Assembly: GCF_024655635.1 (NCBI RefSeq)
Contig: NZ_JANLGI010000006.1
Span: 1-64,000 of the forward strand
Reading direction: 5' to 3'
Length of the DNA: 64,000 bases
Source: Allobosea sp. 47.2.35
Lineage (GTDB): Bacteria; Pseudomonadota; Alphaproteobacteria; Rhizobiales; Beijerinckiaceae
Part shown: one piece after another, positions 8,232 to 18,247 of the stretch
Position numbering within the stretch: the first letter of the stretch is position 1
How the letters are laid out: each line of letters begins with the position of its first letter
Notes under the pieces: generated by a model
The model's input: the letters and a program-made list of their open reading frames with translations, nothing else
Database searches by the model: none
What the model was told of the DNA's origin: nothing
Made by a program: the position numbers and the translations under genes

Positions 8232-9301
8232 TGCTAGCGACCAGCGACGAACCCGACCGGCTGCCGAACGCGCCGCATCCGCGCGAGACGCTGGCGCTCG
8301 TCGGCCATGCCGCGCGCGAACGAACCTTCCTCGACGCGCTGGCATCCGGCCGCATGCACCATGCTTGGTTGCTCGGTGGCCCCGAGGGCATCGGCAAGGC
8401 GAGCTTTGCCTATCGCGCCGCACGCTTCCTGCTTGCGGCGGGCGATCCGCAGGCGAGGGCGGCCCGCAGCGCCGATCTCGCCATGCCCGAGCACGATCCG
8501 GCGACGCGGCGGGTGATGGCGCAGTCGCATCCCGACCTGCATGTGCTGCGCCGGATTCCGAAGCCGGACGGCAAGAGCTACACCAGCAACATCCCGGTCG
8601 ATTCCATCCGGCGCGTGATCGATCGCTTCGGGTCGAGCGCGGCCGAGGGCGGCTGGCGCGTCTGCATCGTCGACTCGGCCGAGGACATGGAACGCTCGGC
8701 CGCCAATGCCCTGCTCAAGCTCCTGGAGGAGCCGCCGCCGCGGGCGCTGTTCCTGATCATCGCTCATGCCCCCGGCCGGATGCTACCGACGATCCGCTCG
8801 CGCTGCCGGCTCCTGACCTTCGATCCGCTCGCAGAGGCCGATGTCGCGGAGGCCGGCCGACTGGCACTGGAGCGTATGGAGATGCCCTTCGACGGTTCGG
8901 CCCTGCGCCGCGCCGCGAGCCTGTCCGAAGGCTCGGTGCGCCGCGCGCTGACCTATGTCGACCCCGAGACGCTGGCGCTGGTCGAGGCGGTAAGGGCGCG
9001 GCTTGACGCCCTCCCGCAGATCGACCTTACCGCTCTGATGGCTCTGGCCGAGGATGTCGCCGGCAAGGCGGGCGAGCGCGATTTCGCGGTGATGATCGAG
9101 ACCATACAAGGCTGGATCTCGGATCATCTCCACGCGCATGCTGCGGCGCAACCGGCGCGCCTTGCACCGCTGGCGGAGGTATGGGAAAAGCTTGGACAGC
9201 AGGCGCGCGAGGTCGAGACCTATAATCTTGACCGCCGCCCGCTCGTGATGACCCTGTTTCATGATCTGTCGTCTGCGGTGTCCCGCTCGCGCGCAGCGTG
9301 A
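8231..9301 (+). CDS. holB: DNA polymerase III delta' subunit
   Basis: 356 residues from the ATG that overlaps the tmk stop; a longer in-frame start at 8186 would lie inside tmk. It is a clamp-loader subunit with AAA+ fold: a degenerate Walker A (GGPEGIGKAS), HPDLHVLRR, a sensor-like STS-type region around NIPVDSIRRV, and NALLKLLEEPP. The zinc-binding cysteines of E. coli delta' are absent between the Walker A motif and HPDL, as I recall for other alphaproteobacterial versions. It works with delta and tau/gamma to load the beta clamp. Confidence 0.95.
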   Translation: MLATSDEPDRLPNAPHPRETLALVGHAARERTFLDALASGRMHHAWLLGGPEGIGKASFAYRAARFLLAAGDPQARAARSADLAMPEHDPATRRVMAQSHPDLHVLRRIPKPDGKSYTSNIPVDSIRRVIDRFGSSAAEGGWRVCIVDSAEDMERSAANALLKLLEEPPPRALFLIIAHAPGRMLPTIRSRCRLLTFDPLAEADVAEAGRLALERMEMPFDGSALRRAASLSEGSVRRALTYVDPETLALVEAVRARLDALPQIDLTALMALAEDVAGKAGERDFAVMIETIQGWISDHLHAHAAAQPARLAPLAEVWEKLGQQAREVETYNLDRRPLVMTLFHDLSSAVSRSRAA

Positions 9302-9322
9302 AGCGAAGCTTTCGGACAGACG

Positions 9323-10882
9323 ATGGCCACGGCCCCGAAATTCTATCTGACGACCGCGATCCACTACACCAACGGGCCGCCGCATATCGGCCACGCCTAC
9401 GAGATGGTGGCGGCGGACGCGATCGCGCGCTTCAAGCGGCTCGACGGCTACGACGTCTTCGCCATGACCGGCACCGACGAGCACGGCCAGAAGGTCCAGC
9501 GCACCGCGGCGCAGAACGGCCTCTCGCCGAAGGAATTCGTCGACAAGATCGCGGCGCGCTTCGAGGAGATGGAGCAGCGCCTCGGCTGCTCCTTCGACCG
9601 CTTCATCCGCACCACCGATGCCGACCACAAGGTCTCGACCGACGAACTATGGCGACGGATGGAAGCCAATGGAGACATCTATCTCGCCAAATATGCCGGC
9701 TGGTACTCGGTGCGCGACGAAGCGTTCTACGGCGAGGAGGAGACCACCCTCCAGCCCGACGGCACGCGCCTGGGCGGGCAGGGCACTCCGGTCGAATGGG
9801 TCGAGGAGGAGAGCTATTTCTTCCGCCTCAAGTCCTATCAGGACCGCCTCCTGAAGCTCTATGAGGACGTACCGGACTTCATCTCGCCGGAGACCCGCAA
9901 GAACGAGGTCGTTTCCTTCGTGAAGGGCGGGCTCGAGGACCTCTCGATCAGCCGCACGACCTTCGATTGGGGCCTGCCCGTGCCCGGCGACCCGAAGCAC
10001 GTCATGTATGTCTGGGTCGACGCGCTCAACAACTATGTCACCGGGACGGGCTTCCCCGATCCGGCGAGCCCGCGCGCGCATTACTGGCCGGCCGATGTCC
10101 ATATCATCGGCAAGGACATCGTGCGCTTCCACGCGGTCTACTGGCCGGCTTTCCTGATGTCGGCGGGGCTGCCGTTGCCGAAGCGCGTCTTCGGCCACGG
10201 CTTCCTGCTGAACAAGGGCACGAAGATGTCGAAGTCGCTCGGCAACGTGGTCGATCCCTTCGGCCTCGCCGAGACCTATGGCGTCGACCAGCTGCGCTAT
10301 TTCTTCCTGCGCGAGGTCTCCTTCGGCCAGGACGGCAATTACAGCCACGACGCCATCGTCGGGCGCATCAATGCCGACCTCGCCAATGATCTCGGCAATC
10401 TCGCGCAGCGCTCGCTGTCGATGATCGCCAAGAACTGCGAGGGCAGGGTGCCGCCGCGCGGGGCGCTCAACGAGGCCGACGAAGCCATGCTCGCCATGGC
10501 CGATGCGGCGCTCGCCAGGGCGCGCGAGGCGATGAAGGATTTCGCCCTTCACACCGTGCTCGCCGATCTCTGGGCTCTCATTGCCGAGGCGAACCGCTAT
10601 TTCGCCAATAACGAGCCCTGGCGCCTGACCAAGACCGACCCGAGCCGCCGTGACACCATCCTCTATGTCACGATCGAGGTGCTGCGCGAGGTCGCGATCC
10701 TGGTGCAGCCGGTGATGCCGGTGGCCGCGGGCAGGCTGCTCGACCTGCTCGGCGTCGCGCCCGAGGCCCGCAGCTTCGCGGCACTCGGTGCGGAGCATCG
10801 GCTCGTCAGCGGTGCGGCCCTGCCGGCGCCGAGCGCGATCTTCCCGCGCTATGTCGAACCCGAGGACGACCAGGCGGCGTGA
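9323..10882 (+). CDS. metG: methionyl-tRNA synthetase
   Basis: 519 residues, class I aminoacyl-tRNA synthetase charging tRNA-Met. HIGH is exact ([11 protein letters not shown], about residue 20) and the KMSKS loop is exact ([12 protein letters not shown], about 305). An alpha-helical anticodon-binding domain fills 360-519. The short form lacks the C-terminal EMAP/Trbp111-like dimerisation domain of E. coli MetG. Its stop overlaps the next start (TGATG). It lies in the conserved tmk-holB-metG-tatD string. Confidence 0.97.
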   Translation: MATAPKFYLTTAIHYTNGPPHIGHAYEMVAADAIARFKRLDGYDVFAMTGTDEHGQKVQRTAAQNGLSPKEFVDKIAARFEEMEQRLGCSFDRFIRTTDADHKVSTDELWRRMEANGDIYLAKYAGWYSVRDEAFYGEEETTLQPDGTRLGGQGTPVEWVEEESYFFRLKSYQDRLLKLYEDVPDFISPETRKNEVVSFVKGGLEDLSISRTTFDWGLPVPGDPKHVMYVWVDALNNYVTGTGFPDPASPRAHYWPADVHIIGKDIVRFHAVYWPAFLMSAGLPLPKRVFGHGFLLNKGTKMSKSLGNVVDPFGLAETYGVDQLRYFFLREVSFGQDGNYSHDAIVGRINADLANDLGNLAQRSLSMIAKNCEGRVPPRGALNEADEAMLAMADAALARAREAMKDFALHTVLADLWALIAEANRYFANNEPWRLTKTDPSRRDTILYVTIEVLREVAILVQPVMPVAAGRLLDLLGVAPEARSFAALGAEHRLVSGAALPAPSAIFPRYVEPEDDQAA

Positions 10883-11682
10883 TGGTCATCGATACGCATT
10901 GCCATCTCGACTTCCCGGATTTCGCCGAGGACCTGCCGGCCTATATTGCGCGCGCCGAGGAAGCCGGCGTCGGCCGGATGGTGACGATCTCGACGCGGGT
11001 AGCGCGCTACGCCGACTATGCCGCGCTGGCGGAGCGCTTTCCGTCGGTCTGGTTCTCGGTCGGCACGCATCCGCATAACGCCCATGAGGAGCTCGACGTC
11101 ACGGCCGAGCGCCTCGTGGAGCTGTCGCGCCATCCGCGCTGCGTCGCCATCGGCGAGGCCGGGCTCGACTATCACTACGATTCGAGCCCGCGCGCCGCGC
11201 AAGCCCAGGGGTTGCGCACGCATATCGCCGCGGCGCGGATCACGCAGCTGCCGCTCGTCATCCATTCGCGCGAAGCCGATGACGACATGATCGTGATCCT
11301 GCGCGAGGAGATGGGGAAGGGCGCCTTCCCCGCCATCCTGCACTGCTTCACGGCCGGAGAAGCGCTGGCCATGGCCGGTGTCGAGCTCGGGCTCTACGTT
11401 TCCTTCTCGGGCATCCTGACCTTCAAGACCTCTGAGAACCTGCGCCGGATCGCCCGGATGGTCCCGCGCGAGCGCCTCCTGGTCGAGACCGATGCACCCT
11501 ATCTGGCTCCCGTGCCGTTCCGGGGCAAGCGCAACCAACCGGCCTATGTCGTTGAAACCGCGAAGGTTCTTGGCGAAACGATCGGCGTGCCTTTCGATGA
11601 GATCGCAAGGATCACCACCGAGAATGCGCGGCGCTGCTACTGGAAGATGGACCACGCCGCGCCGGTCGCGCAGGTAGCCTGA
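10882..11682 (+). CDS. TatD-family metal-dependent deoxyribonuclease (YcfH-like)
   Basis: 266 residues. The start is the ATG inside the TGATG junction with metG; a GTG three bases upstream is also in frame. It is a TIM-barrel metallohydrolase with DTHCHLD at the N-terminus (two His metal ligands), the conserved IGEAGLDYHY (about residue 94), HSREA (about 131), HCFT (about 155) and the terminal ETDAPYLAP (about 206). Family members are 3'-5' nucleases acting on DNA or D-aminoacyl-tRNA; the in vivo substrate cannot be read from the sequence. Confidence 0.93.
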   Translation: MVIDTHCHLDFPDFAEDLPAYIARAEEAGVGRMVTISTRVARYADYAALAERFPSVWFSVGTHPHNAHEELDVTAERLVELSRHPRCVAIGEAGLDYHYDSSPRAAQAQGLRTHIAAARITQLPLVIHSREADDDMIVILREEMGKGAFPAILHCFTAGEALAMAGVELGLYVSFSGILTFKTSENLRRIARMVPRERLLVETDAPYLAPVPFRGKRNQPAYVVETAKVLGETIGVPFDEIARITTENARRCYWKMDHAAPVAQVA

Positions 11683-11691
11683 CGCGGCGCC

Positions 11692-12495
11692 ATGACGCTT
11701 ACCGTCACCATTCTCGGCTGTGGATCATCCGGCGGCGTGCCGCGCCCGGGCTCCGGCTGGGGCGCCTGCGATCCCAGCGAGCCGAAGAACCGGCGCCGCC
11801 GCTGCTCGATCCTCGTCGAGCGCATCGGCCCGGAAGGCATGACGCGTGTCCTCGTCGATACCTCGCCGGACCTGCGCGAGCAACTTCTCTCGGCCGAAGT
11901 GCCGGCGCTCGACGGTGTCCTGCTGACGCATGACCATGCCGACCACACCCATGGCATCGACGACCTGCGAGCGCTCGTCCTGCACATGCAGCGGCGCATC
12001 CGCATCTACGCCGACAAGGCGACCGAGGCGTCACTGCGCTCGCGCTTCAGCTATCTCTTCGAGACGCCGCAAGGCAGCTACTATCCGCCGATCCTCGATC
12101 TCGACCAGATCTCGGCCGGCCGGCCGCACACGATCGACGGCGCCGGCGGGCCGATCACGGCCTTGCCGTTCCGGGTCGAGCACGGGCCGAACTACGAGGC
12201 GCTGGGCTTCCGCTTCGGCGATCTCGGCTACCTGCCGGATGTCAGCCTGATCCCGCCGGCCGCCATGGAGGCCATGGCCGATCTCGACGTGCTGATCCTC
12301 GATTGCCTGCGCGAGACGCCGCATGTCAGCCATTTCCATCTGGCGCAGTCGCTGGAAGCGATCGCGCACCTGAAGCCACGCCGCGCCATCCTGACCAACC
12401 TCCATGTCGATCTGGATTATGCCAGCCTGAGCAAACGCTTGGCTGGCATTGCCGAAGTGGCGTACGACGGGATGACGATCTCGGTTCCGGTCTGA
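11692..12495 (+). CDS. MBL-fold metallohydrolase, PhnP-like phosphodiesterase
   Basis: 267 residues. The metallo-beta-lactamase signature HDHADH (about residue 81) supplies the dinuclear metal site. The N-terminal LGCGSSGGVPRPG and a CD-x-x-EPKNRRRR segment are typical of PhnP-like cyclic phosphodiesterases. Further ligands probably include the His of FRVEHGPN, the Asp of YLPDVS and the C-terminal HFHL. It ends the housekeeping operon that begins with rlpA or the carboxypeptidase gene. No phn genes are nearby, so a role in phosphonate metabolism is not implied. Confidence 0.88.
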   Translation: MTLTVTILGCGSSGGVPRPGSGWGACDPSEPKNRRRRCSILVERIGPEGMTRVLVDTSPDLREQLLSAEVPALDGVLLTHDHADHTHGIDDLRALVLHMQRRIRIYADKATEASLRSRFSYLFETPQGSYYPPILDLDQISAGRPHTIDGAGGPITALPFRVEHGPNYEALGFRFGDLGYLPDVSLIPPAAMEAMADLDVLILDCLRETPHVSHFHLAQSLEAIAHLKPRRAILTNLHVDLDYASLSKRLAGIAEVAYDGMTISVPV

Positions 12496-12530
12496 ACACC
12501 CAGTATTTCAGGCAGCGCCCGCATCGAAAT

Positions 12531-12558
12531 AAGTTCCATAATATACCTTATGCGAATC
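12531..12558 (-). other. dif: candidate chromosome dimer resolution site dif (XerCD site)
   Basis: Read on the minus strand, a 28-bp sequence has an 11-bp arm GATTCGCATAA, a 6-bp centre GGTATA and an 11-bp arm TTATGGAACTT. By my count 21 of 28 positions match E. coli dif, including the inner CGCATAA, the GTATA of the centre and TTATG. It lies in a non-coding gap between convergent genes, as dif sites usually do. KOPS-like octamers (GGGNAGGG) switch strand around it: + strand at 7614, 9776 and 10441, and minus strand from 18271 onward. Confidence 0.8.
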
Positions 12559-12691
12559 ATAGATGGGCGAGTTTCAGCCTCTCCCTGCTCGCTCAATCCG
12601 ACGCTGATAGCAAAGCCGGCAATCGCTCTGCAGCGACCGCCGGCCTCATCGTCTGTCCAATCTCCGGCAGCCGGTCAGCCCCGGCGCCCCC

Positions 12692-14044
12692 TCACGGCTT
12701 GTTCGGATCGAAATGCTTGGTCAGCTTGTGGCCGTAGCCGCCATAGTCGCGCTGGAGCGCATCCGAGCCGGCGGCGAAGGCCGTGACCTGCTGCGGGAAG
12801 CGCGTCTCGAACATGAAGGCCAGCGTGCCCTCCAGCTTATGCGGCTTCAATTCGACATTGCTCGCCTTCTCGAAGGCATCCATGTCCGGCCCATGCGGCA
12901 GCATGGTGTTGTGCAGCGAGATGCCGCCCGGCACGAAGCCGCCGCCGGTCTTGGCGTCATAGACGCCGTAGACCAGCCCCATGAACTCGCTCATCACGTT
13001 CATATGGTACCAGGGCGGCCGGAAGGTGTTCTCGGCCACCAGCCAGCGATCCGAGAAGATGACGAAGTCGATATTGGCGGTGCCGGGCGTCTCCGAGGGC
13101 GAAGTCAGCACCGTGAAGATCGACGGATCGGCGTGGTCGTAGAGGATCGGCCCGACCGGTGAAAAGCGCCTGAGATCATATTTGTACGGGGCATAGTTGC
13201 CATGCCAGGCGACGACGTCGAGCGGCGAATGCTCGATATCCGCGGCCCAGAGATTGCCGCCCCATTTCACATACATCTTCGACGGCGCGTCGCGGTCCTC
13301 GAAGGCTGCGACCGGCGTCAGGAAATCGCGCGGATTCGCGAGGCAGTTGGCGCCGATCGGCCCGCGCTCCGGCAAGGTGAAGGCGCCGCCATAGTTCTCG
13401 CAGATATAGCCCCTCGCCGGCCCGTCCCTGAGCTCGACGCGGATCTTCACGCCACGCGGGATCACGGCGATCTCGCCCGGCTCGATATCGATGATGCCGA
13501 ACTCCGTCCAGAGCCTGAGATCACCCTGCTGCGGCACGAACAGCATCTCGCCATCGGCATTGTAGAAATACTCGTCCACCATCGAGCGGGTGATCAGGTA
13601 GACATGCGCGCCCATGCCGCCCTGGCTGCCGGCATCGCCGGCAGTGGTCATGCTGCGGATGCCCTCGACGAAGGAGATCGGTTCCGACGGAATCGGGATC
13701 GGGCTCCAGCGCAGCGGCGCGATCGGCATGTCGACCTCGCGGGCCGGCGCGGTGCGCCAGAACCCGGCATCGACCTTCCGGAATTCGTTCCAATGCGCCA
13801 CCGTTGGCCGGATGCGATAGAGCCAGGAGCGCTCGTTGGTGGTGCGCGGCGCGGTGAAGGGCGAGCCCGAGAGCTGCTCGGCATAGAGCCCATAGGCGCA
13901 TTTTTGCGGCGAGTTGCGCCCGAGCGGCAGGGCGCCCGGCAGCGCCTCGGTCTCGAAACCGTTGCCGAAGCCTGACATGTAGCCCGTCGCGATGGCACTC
14001 TCGGCCTTGGCGGCACCGGCATGGGCCGGGTTCTGAACGTTCAT
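12692..14044 (-). CDS. hmgA: homogentisate 1,2-dioxygenase
   Basis: 450 residues, full length for the family. It opens the ring of homogentisate to maleylacetoacetate using Fe(II). The iron-site region is intact: a His in [18 protein letters not shown] (with the Glu ligand in SEFMG) and the second His in MLPHGPD. The N-terminal [19 protein letters not shown] is the family hallmark. It is divergent from marR, with 106 bases between the starts, and its sister gene fahA follows marR. This is a tyrosine/phenylalanine breakdown enzyme. The 3' end faces the candidate dif site. Confidence 0.97.
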   Translation of the reverse strand: MNVQNPAHAGAAKAESAIATGYMSGFGNGFETEALPGALPLGRNSPQKCAYGLYAEQLSGSPFTAPRTTNERSWLYRIRPTVAHWNEFRKVDAGFWRTAPAREVDMPIAPLRWSPIPIPSEPISFVEGIRSMTTAGDAGSQGGMGAHVYLITRSMVDEYFYNADGEMLFVPQQGDLRLWTEFGIIDIEPGEIAVIPRGVKIRVELRDGPARGYICENYGGAFTLPERGPIGANCLANPRDFLTPVAAFEDRDAPSKMYVKWGGNLWAADIEHSPLDVVAWHGNYAPYKYDLRRFSPVGPILYDHADPSIFTVLTSPSETPGTANIDFVIFSDRWLVAENTFRPPWYHMNVMSEFMGLVYGVYDAKTGGGFVPGGISLHNTMLPHGPDMDAFEKASNVELKPHKLEGTLAFMFETRFPQQVTAFAAGSDALQRDYGGYGHKLTKHFDPNKP

Positions 14045-14121
14045 GGTGGCGCCCTCTCCTCGCGACGGCCTCAGGCCGGCGGCATGCCCTGTGCGGGCTC
14101 TTGTTCGAGATGGTTGCTTTG

Positions 14122-14142
14122 GTAACTGTCGATTTTGTAACT
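14122..14142. promoter_or_regulatory. candidate MarR operator in the hmgA-marR gap
   Basis: GTAACT occurs twice in the same orientation, at 14122-14127 and 14137-14142, 15 bp apart, within 30 bases of the marR start and between divergent genes. A partial palindrome TTGT...ACAA (14135-14147) overlaps the second copy. The repeat is seen; operator function is inferred from position. Confidence 0.4.
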
Positions 14143-14150
14143 AACAAGGC

Positions 14151-14585
14151 ATGTCGAAACTCGCGCTCGAGCATTTCCTGCCCTATCGCCTGAACCGCCT
14201 GAGCTCGGCGGTGTCCCAGCAGTTCCGTGCGGTCTATGGGCCGCATCACGACCTCACCGTGCCGGAATGGCGGGTGCTGGCCACCCTCGCCCAGTTCGGC
14301 ACGATGACGGCCAAGGCCATCGGCAAGCACTCCTCGATGCACAAGACCAAGGTCAGCCGGGCCGTACGGGCACTCGAGGAGCGGCGCTGGCTGACCCGCC
14401 GCGAGAGCGAGCAGGACCGGCGCGAGGAAAGCCTGTCGCTGACGGCGCCCGGCCTGCAGGCCTATGGCGAGATCGTGCCCCGCGCGCTGGCCTTCGAGGC
14501 CGGCATCCTCGCCGCGCTCGGCCCCCATGCCGAGCCTCTGCTCGAAGCATTGGCGCTGATGGAGGAGCGCTTCCCCATCGACTGA
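14151..14585 (+). CDS. MarR-family transcriptional regulator of homogentisate genes
   Basis: 144 residues, typical MarR length. The winged helix-turn-helix spans about 35-105: LTVPEWRVLATLAQFG, then the recognition helix HSSMHKTKVSRAVRALEERR, then a wing containing ESEQDRREESLSLT. MarR proteins usually repress and are released by an aromatic ligand. Its position between divergent hmgA and co-directional fahA suggests control of homogentisate catabolism; the ligand is not shown. AAGG just before the ATG serves as ribosome site. Confidence 0.9.
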   Translation: MSKLALEHFLPYRLNRLSSAVSQQFRAVYGPHHDLTVPEWRVLATLAQFGTMTAKAIGKHSSMHKTKVSRAVRALEERRWLTRRESEQDRREESLSLTAPGLQAYGEIVPRALAFEAGILAALGPHAEPLLEALALMEERFPID

Positions 14586-14680
14586 ATGCCTCGTCCCAAG
14601 CGCTGGGGACAGAGACCGGGCGCCGCTTGCGCTTAGGCTCGCCATCGAACTGGCCGAGTCAGAACGGAACGGATGAGCCT

Positions 14681-16045
14681 ATGCAGGGCAGCACTCTCGA
14701 CGCGCGGGCTGAAAACCCGCCTCGCCCCACCTCCTCCGCTGTCGCGCTCGACGCCAGCCACGATCCGGCGCTGCGCAGCTGGGTCGCATCGGCGCGGGAC
14801 CATGCGGAATTCCCGATCCAGAACCTGCCCTTCGGCGCGTTCTCGCCCGAAGGCGAGCCGGCACGTGGCGGTGTGGCCATCGGCGACGAAATCCTCGATC
14901 TGGCGGCGCTCGCCGCGTCCGGTCTTTGCGCCGATATCGAGGAGATCGTCGCAGCGGCAGCCGCGCCGAGCTTGAACGGCTTTCTCGGATTGGGAACGGG
15001 TGCGCGCAGGCAACTGCGGGCGCGGCTTTCGGCCCTGCTGGCGGAAGGCTCGCCTGCGCAGACCGCGCTGAAGCCGATGCTGCATCCGGCGCGGAAATGC
15101 GTGCTCGGCCTGCCCGCCCGGATCGGCGACTACACCGATTTCTATGCCGGCATCCAGCACGCCCTGAATATCGGCTCGCTGCTGCGGCCGGACAATCCGC
15201 TGCTGCCGAACTACAAGCATATCCCGATCGGCTATAACGGCCGCGCCTCGTCGGTCAGGCCCTCCGGCGAGCCCTTCCTGCGCCCCAATGGCCAGCGCAA
15301 ACGTCTGGACGAAGCAGAGCCCAGCTTCGGCCCTTGCCGCAATCTCGACTACGAGCTGGAACTGGGCATCTGGATCGGCCCGGGCAACGCGCAAGGCTCG
15401 CCGGTGCCGATCGACGAGGCCGACGACCGGATCGCCGGGTTCTGCCTGCTCAACGACTGGTCGGCGCGCGATATCCAGGCCTGGGAATACCAGCCGCTCG
15501 GCCCCTTCCTGTCCAAGGGCTTTGCCACGACAATCTCGCCCTGGATCGTCACGCCGGAGGCGCTGGCGCCCTTCCGGAAGACTCAGGCGCCACGGCCGGA
15601 AGGCGATCCGGCGGCCCTGCCCTATCTCAGCCCAAGTGACGCCACCGCCTCCCATGCGCTCGACATCACGATGGAGGTCTTCATTGAGACCGCTTCCATG
15701 CGCGCGAACGGCCTGGCGCCGCACCGGCTCTCGCTCGGCAGCACACGCGACCTTTATTGGACGCCGGCCCAGTTCGTCGCCCATCACAGCTCGAACGGCT
15801 GCAATCTCGAACCGGGCGATCTCTTCGGCTCCGGCACGATCTCGGGGCGCGATCCCGGCTCCTTCGGCAGCCTGATGGAGATCACGCGCGGCGGCCGCGA
15901 GCCGATCGCGCTGCCCAATGGCGAGAGCCGGACCTATCTCGTCGATGGCGACGTCATCGTCATGAAGGCCAGCGCCCGGCGGGAGGGTTTCGCCTCGATC
16001 GGCTTCGGCGAATGCCGGGCCGAAGTGCTGCCGGCGCGCGGCTGA
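14681..16045 (+). CDS. fahA: fumarylacetoacetase
   Basis: 454 residues from ATG 14681. It hydrolyses fumarylacetoacetate to fumarate and acetoacetate, the last step of tyrosine degradation. Family landmarks are NLPFGAFS near residue 46, the metal-site region DYTDFYAGIQHALNIG (Asp and the catalytic His) near 148, PIGYNGRASSV, ELELGIWIG (Glu ligands), LLNDWSARDIQAWEYQPLGPFLSKGFATTISPW (acidic ligand and catalytic Lys), and a C-terminal GSGTISG. The only other homogentisate-pathway step, the isomerase, is probably encoded 10 kb downstream. Confidence 0.96.
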   Translation: MQGSTLDARAENPPRPTSSAVALDASHDPALRSWVASARDHAEFPIQNLPFGAFSPEGEPARGGVAIGDEILDLAALAASGLCADIEEIVAAAAAPSLNGFLGLGTGARRQLRARLSALLAEGSPAQTALKPMLHPARKCVLGLPARIGDYTDFYAGIQHALNIGSLLRPDNPLLPNYKHIPIGYNGRASSVRPSGEPFLRPNGQRKRLDEAEPSFGPCRNLDYELELGIWIGPGNAQGSPVPIDEADDRIAGFCLLNDWSARDIQAWEYQPLGPFLSKGFATTISPWIVTPEALAPFRKTQAPRPEGDPAALPYLSPSDATASHALDITMEVFIETASMRANGLAPHRLSLGSTRDLYWTPAQFVAHHSSNGCNLEPGDLFGSGTISGRDPGSFGSLMEITRGGREPIALPNGESRTYLVDGDVIVMKASARREGFASIGFGECRAEVLPARG

Positions 16046-16131
16046 AGCGGGCGCCGCTGTCCCCTGCTCTGGTGACAGCGGACGCGCTATGGCTTCGGCA
16101 TCATCGGGTTGTCGCTGCCTTCGGGGATCGC

Positions 16132-16872
16132 ATGCAGAAGCGCTTCACACTCGCCGCTTCGGACCAGCCACCGGGAGACGCCGAGAAGGGCGTGCTCGGG
16201 CGGCGCCGCTCCGGCGACGCCTATGAGACGCTGCGCAACGCCATCCTCTCCGGGGAAATGCGGCCGAACGAGCCGCTGATCGAGGCCGATATCGCGGCCG
16301 CGCTTGCGGTCAGCCGCACGCCGGTGCGCGAGGCCCTGCAACGGTTGGCCGTCGAGCAGTTGATCGTGCCGCGCCGCCGCGGCTGGGCCGTGCGCGAGAT
16401 CACCGCGGTCGAGGCCAGCGAGAATTCGGAGGTCCGCGCCGCGCTGGAAGGCTATGCGGCGCGGCTCGCCGCCGAGCGGGCAACCGATGACGAGATCGCC
16501 GCGGTCGCGGCCGTCCATGCCCGCCGCATCGCCAGCGACCCGGCCGACGACCGAACTCGTGTCGAGACCAACCGCGAGTTCCACGGCATCATTGTCAGCG
16601 CCGCCCGCAACGAGAAGCTGCGCGACGCGATCCTGCGTTCCGGCCGATTCTACTTCAACGGCTCGGTGGCGCGGATGACCTCGCCGGCCGAATTCCGCCT
16701 CAGCAACGAGGATCACGAGATCATCCTGCAGGCCTTGCGGGCGCGCGACGGCGACCGGGCCGAGCAGGCGATGCGCAAGCACATCATGCGCACCTTCCAT
16801 ATCTTCCGCGAGCTTTCCTATCCCGCCCATGGCGCGCCCTCGCTGGCGCCGCTGCATGGCTCGGAAGGATAG
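16132..16872 (+). CDS. GntR-family regulator with FCD effector domain
   Basis: 246 residues. The winged helix-turn-helix (about 25-90) has YETLRNAILSGEMRPNEPL and the recognition helix VSRTPVREALQRLAVE. An FCD all-helical ligand domain follows (about 100-225); metal-type ligands are suggested by NREFH and the late KHIMRTFH. The start was set at ATG 16132 because upstream codons overlap the previous gene's shadow frame. It stands 86 bases after fahA and 127 before the importer gene, so it is the likely regulator of the transporter and the downstream catabolic genes. FCD regulators usually bind small organic acids. Confidence 0.88.
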   Translation: MQKRFTLAASDQPPGDAEKGVLGRRRSGDAYETLRNAILSGEMRPNEPLIEADIAAALAVSRTPVREALQRLAVEQLIVPRRRGWAVREITAVEASENSEVRAALEGYAARLAAERATDDEIAAVAAVHARRIASDPADDRTRVETNREFHGIIVSAARNEKLRDAILRSGRFYFNGSVARMTSPAEFRLSNEDHEIILQALRARDGDRAEQAMRKHIMRTFHIFRELSYPAHGAPSLAPLHGSEG

Positions 16873-16999
16873 AAGCCGCGATGTCCCACGCCGCTGTGAC
16901 AGATGCCCGCCACCGGCCCGCTATGATCCCCGCAGGATCGGGCTGCCATGAGCTGACGACCTCAACGACACAACAAGCCGACGACCAGGGAGAGAGACG

Positions 17000-18208
17000 A
17001 TGAGCGTGAACAAGACCGCAGCCGGCCTGACGCTGGCCGCCAGCCTGCTGATCGGGGCCGCAGCCGGCGCGCAGGAGCCCGGCATCACCGACAAGGCGAT
17101 CAAGATCGGCATCTTCGGCCCGCTATCGGGCCCGAACATGGCCTATGGCTTCGACGTCGTGAACGCGGCCAAGATGTACTACGACAAGATCAACAAGGAA
17201 GGCGGCATCCACGGCCGCAAGATCGAGTATGTCGTCGAGGACGACCGCGGCAACGCCAACGACTTGGTCGCGGCGGTGAAGAAGCTGGTCGAGCAGGAAA
17301 ACGTGTTCATGCTCAATGGCGGCTCCTGCTCGGCCGCCGTCGTCGCCGCCAAGGACTATGTCGTCCGCAACAAGGTGCCCTATCTGATGCTGAACGCGTC
17401 GGGCGACGGCGCGCTGTTCCCGCCGACCGATTACATCTTCGGCGCCTATTCGATCTCGCAATACGCCGTCGGCGGCGCGATGGTCGAGTTCGCCGCCAAG
17501 CAGTTCGGCGCCAAGAACGTCGCCTATATCAACCATGACGACGCCTATGGCGCCTGGAACCTCGAAGGCTCGAAGAAGGACGCCGAGGTCAACGGCGTGA
17601 AGCTCTCGGTCGAGTCGATCAATCCCGGCATCAACGACGTCACCGCGCCCTTCCTGAAGGTGCGCGCCGCCAATCCGGATGCGATCCTGCTGGTCACCTA
17701 TGCCCGCCCGGCGGCGCTGCTGATCAAGAAAGCGGCGGAGATGGGCTTCAACAAGCCGATCATCCTCTCGGTCACCGGCACGGCCAGCCTCAACCAGCTC
17801 GCCGAGAATGTCGGCAAGGACGCGCTCAAGAACTTCTACACCCAGGAAGTGATGATCGACTCGCCCGGCGGCGCCAAGCTGAAGCCGATCTACGACATGT
17901 ACAAGGCGGCCTATCCGGAGCTCGCGGCCAGGCCCGACCATCCGCAGACCTACATGCCCTATGGCATTCCCCCGGCGATGTCGCTCGTCAAGGCGCTGCA
18001 GGATGCTGGCCCGAACCCGACCCGCGAGAAGGTGCTCGCCGCGCTGAAGACGCAGGATTTCGACTCGGGCGTCATGGCCGGCCGCATGCAGTTCGGCCCG
18101 GAGCAGCGCGCCGCCAACCGCTCGACGATCTTCATCAAATATGACGGCACGACCATGGCCCCGCTGCCGGGCGTCTTCACCAGCCGCTGGACCTACCAGG
18201 CGAAGTGA
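17000..18208 (+). CDS. branched-chain-type ABC transporter substrate-binding protein
   Basis: 402 residues. An N-terminal signal peptide (about 1-24, ending AAAGAQ) is followed by a type I periplasmic binding fold (Peripla_BP_6, LivK-like): IKIGIFGPLSGP, INKEGGIHGRKIEYVVEDD, LNGGSCSAAVVAA. Ribosome site AGGGAGAG precedes the ATG. It is the first gene of a five-gene importer. LivK-like proteins bind amino acids, but many relatives bind aromatic or aliphatic carboxylates; the genes downstream make a cyclic or aromatic substrate more likely than leucine. That is inference. Confidence 0.9.
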   Translation: MSVNKTAAGLTLAASLLIGAAAGAQEPGITDKAIKIGIFGPLSGPNMAYGFDVVNAAKMYYDKINKEGGIHGRKIEYVVEDDRGNANDLVAAVKKLVEQENVFMLNGGSCSAAVVAAKDYVVRNKVPYLMLNASGDGALFPPTDYIFGAYSISQYAVGGAMVEFAAKQFGAKNVAYINHDDAYGAWNLEGSKKDAEVNGVKLSVESINPGINDVTAPFLKVRAANPDAILLVTYARPAALLIKKAAEMGFNKPIILSVTGTASLNQLAENVGKDALKNFYTQEVMIDSPGGAKLKPIYDMYKAAYPELAARPDHPQTYMPYGIPPAMSLVKALQDAGPNPTREKVLAALKTQDFDSGVMAGRMQFGPEQRAANRSTIFIKYDGTTMAPLPGVFTSRWTYQAK

Positions 18209-18247
18209 TCGCCACGGGCGGGCCGCTCGGCCCTCCCTCCTGAGACC

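Noticed and set aside
9302-9322. riboswitch or T-box before metG
   Set aside because: Only 21 bases separate holB and metG, too short for either.
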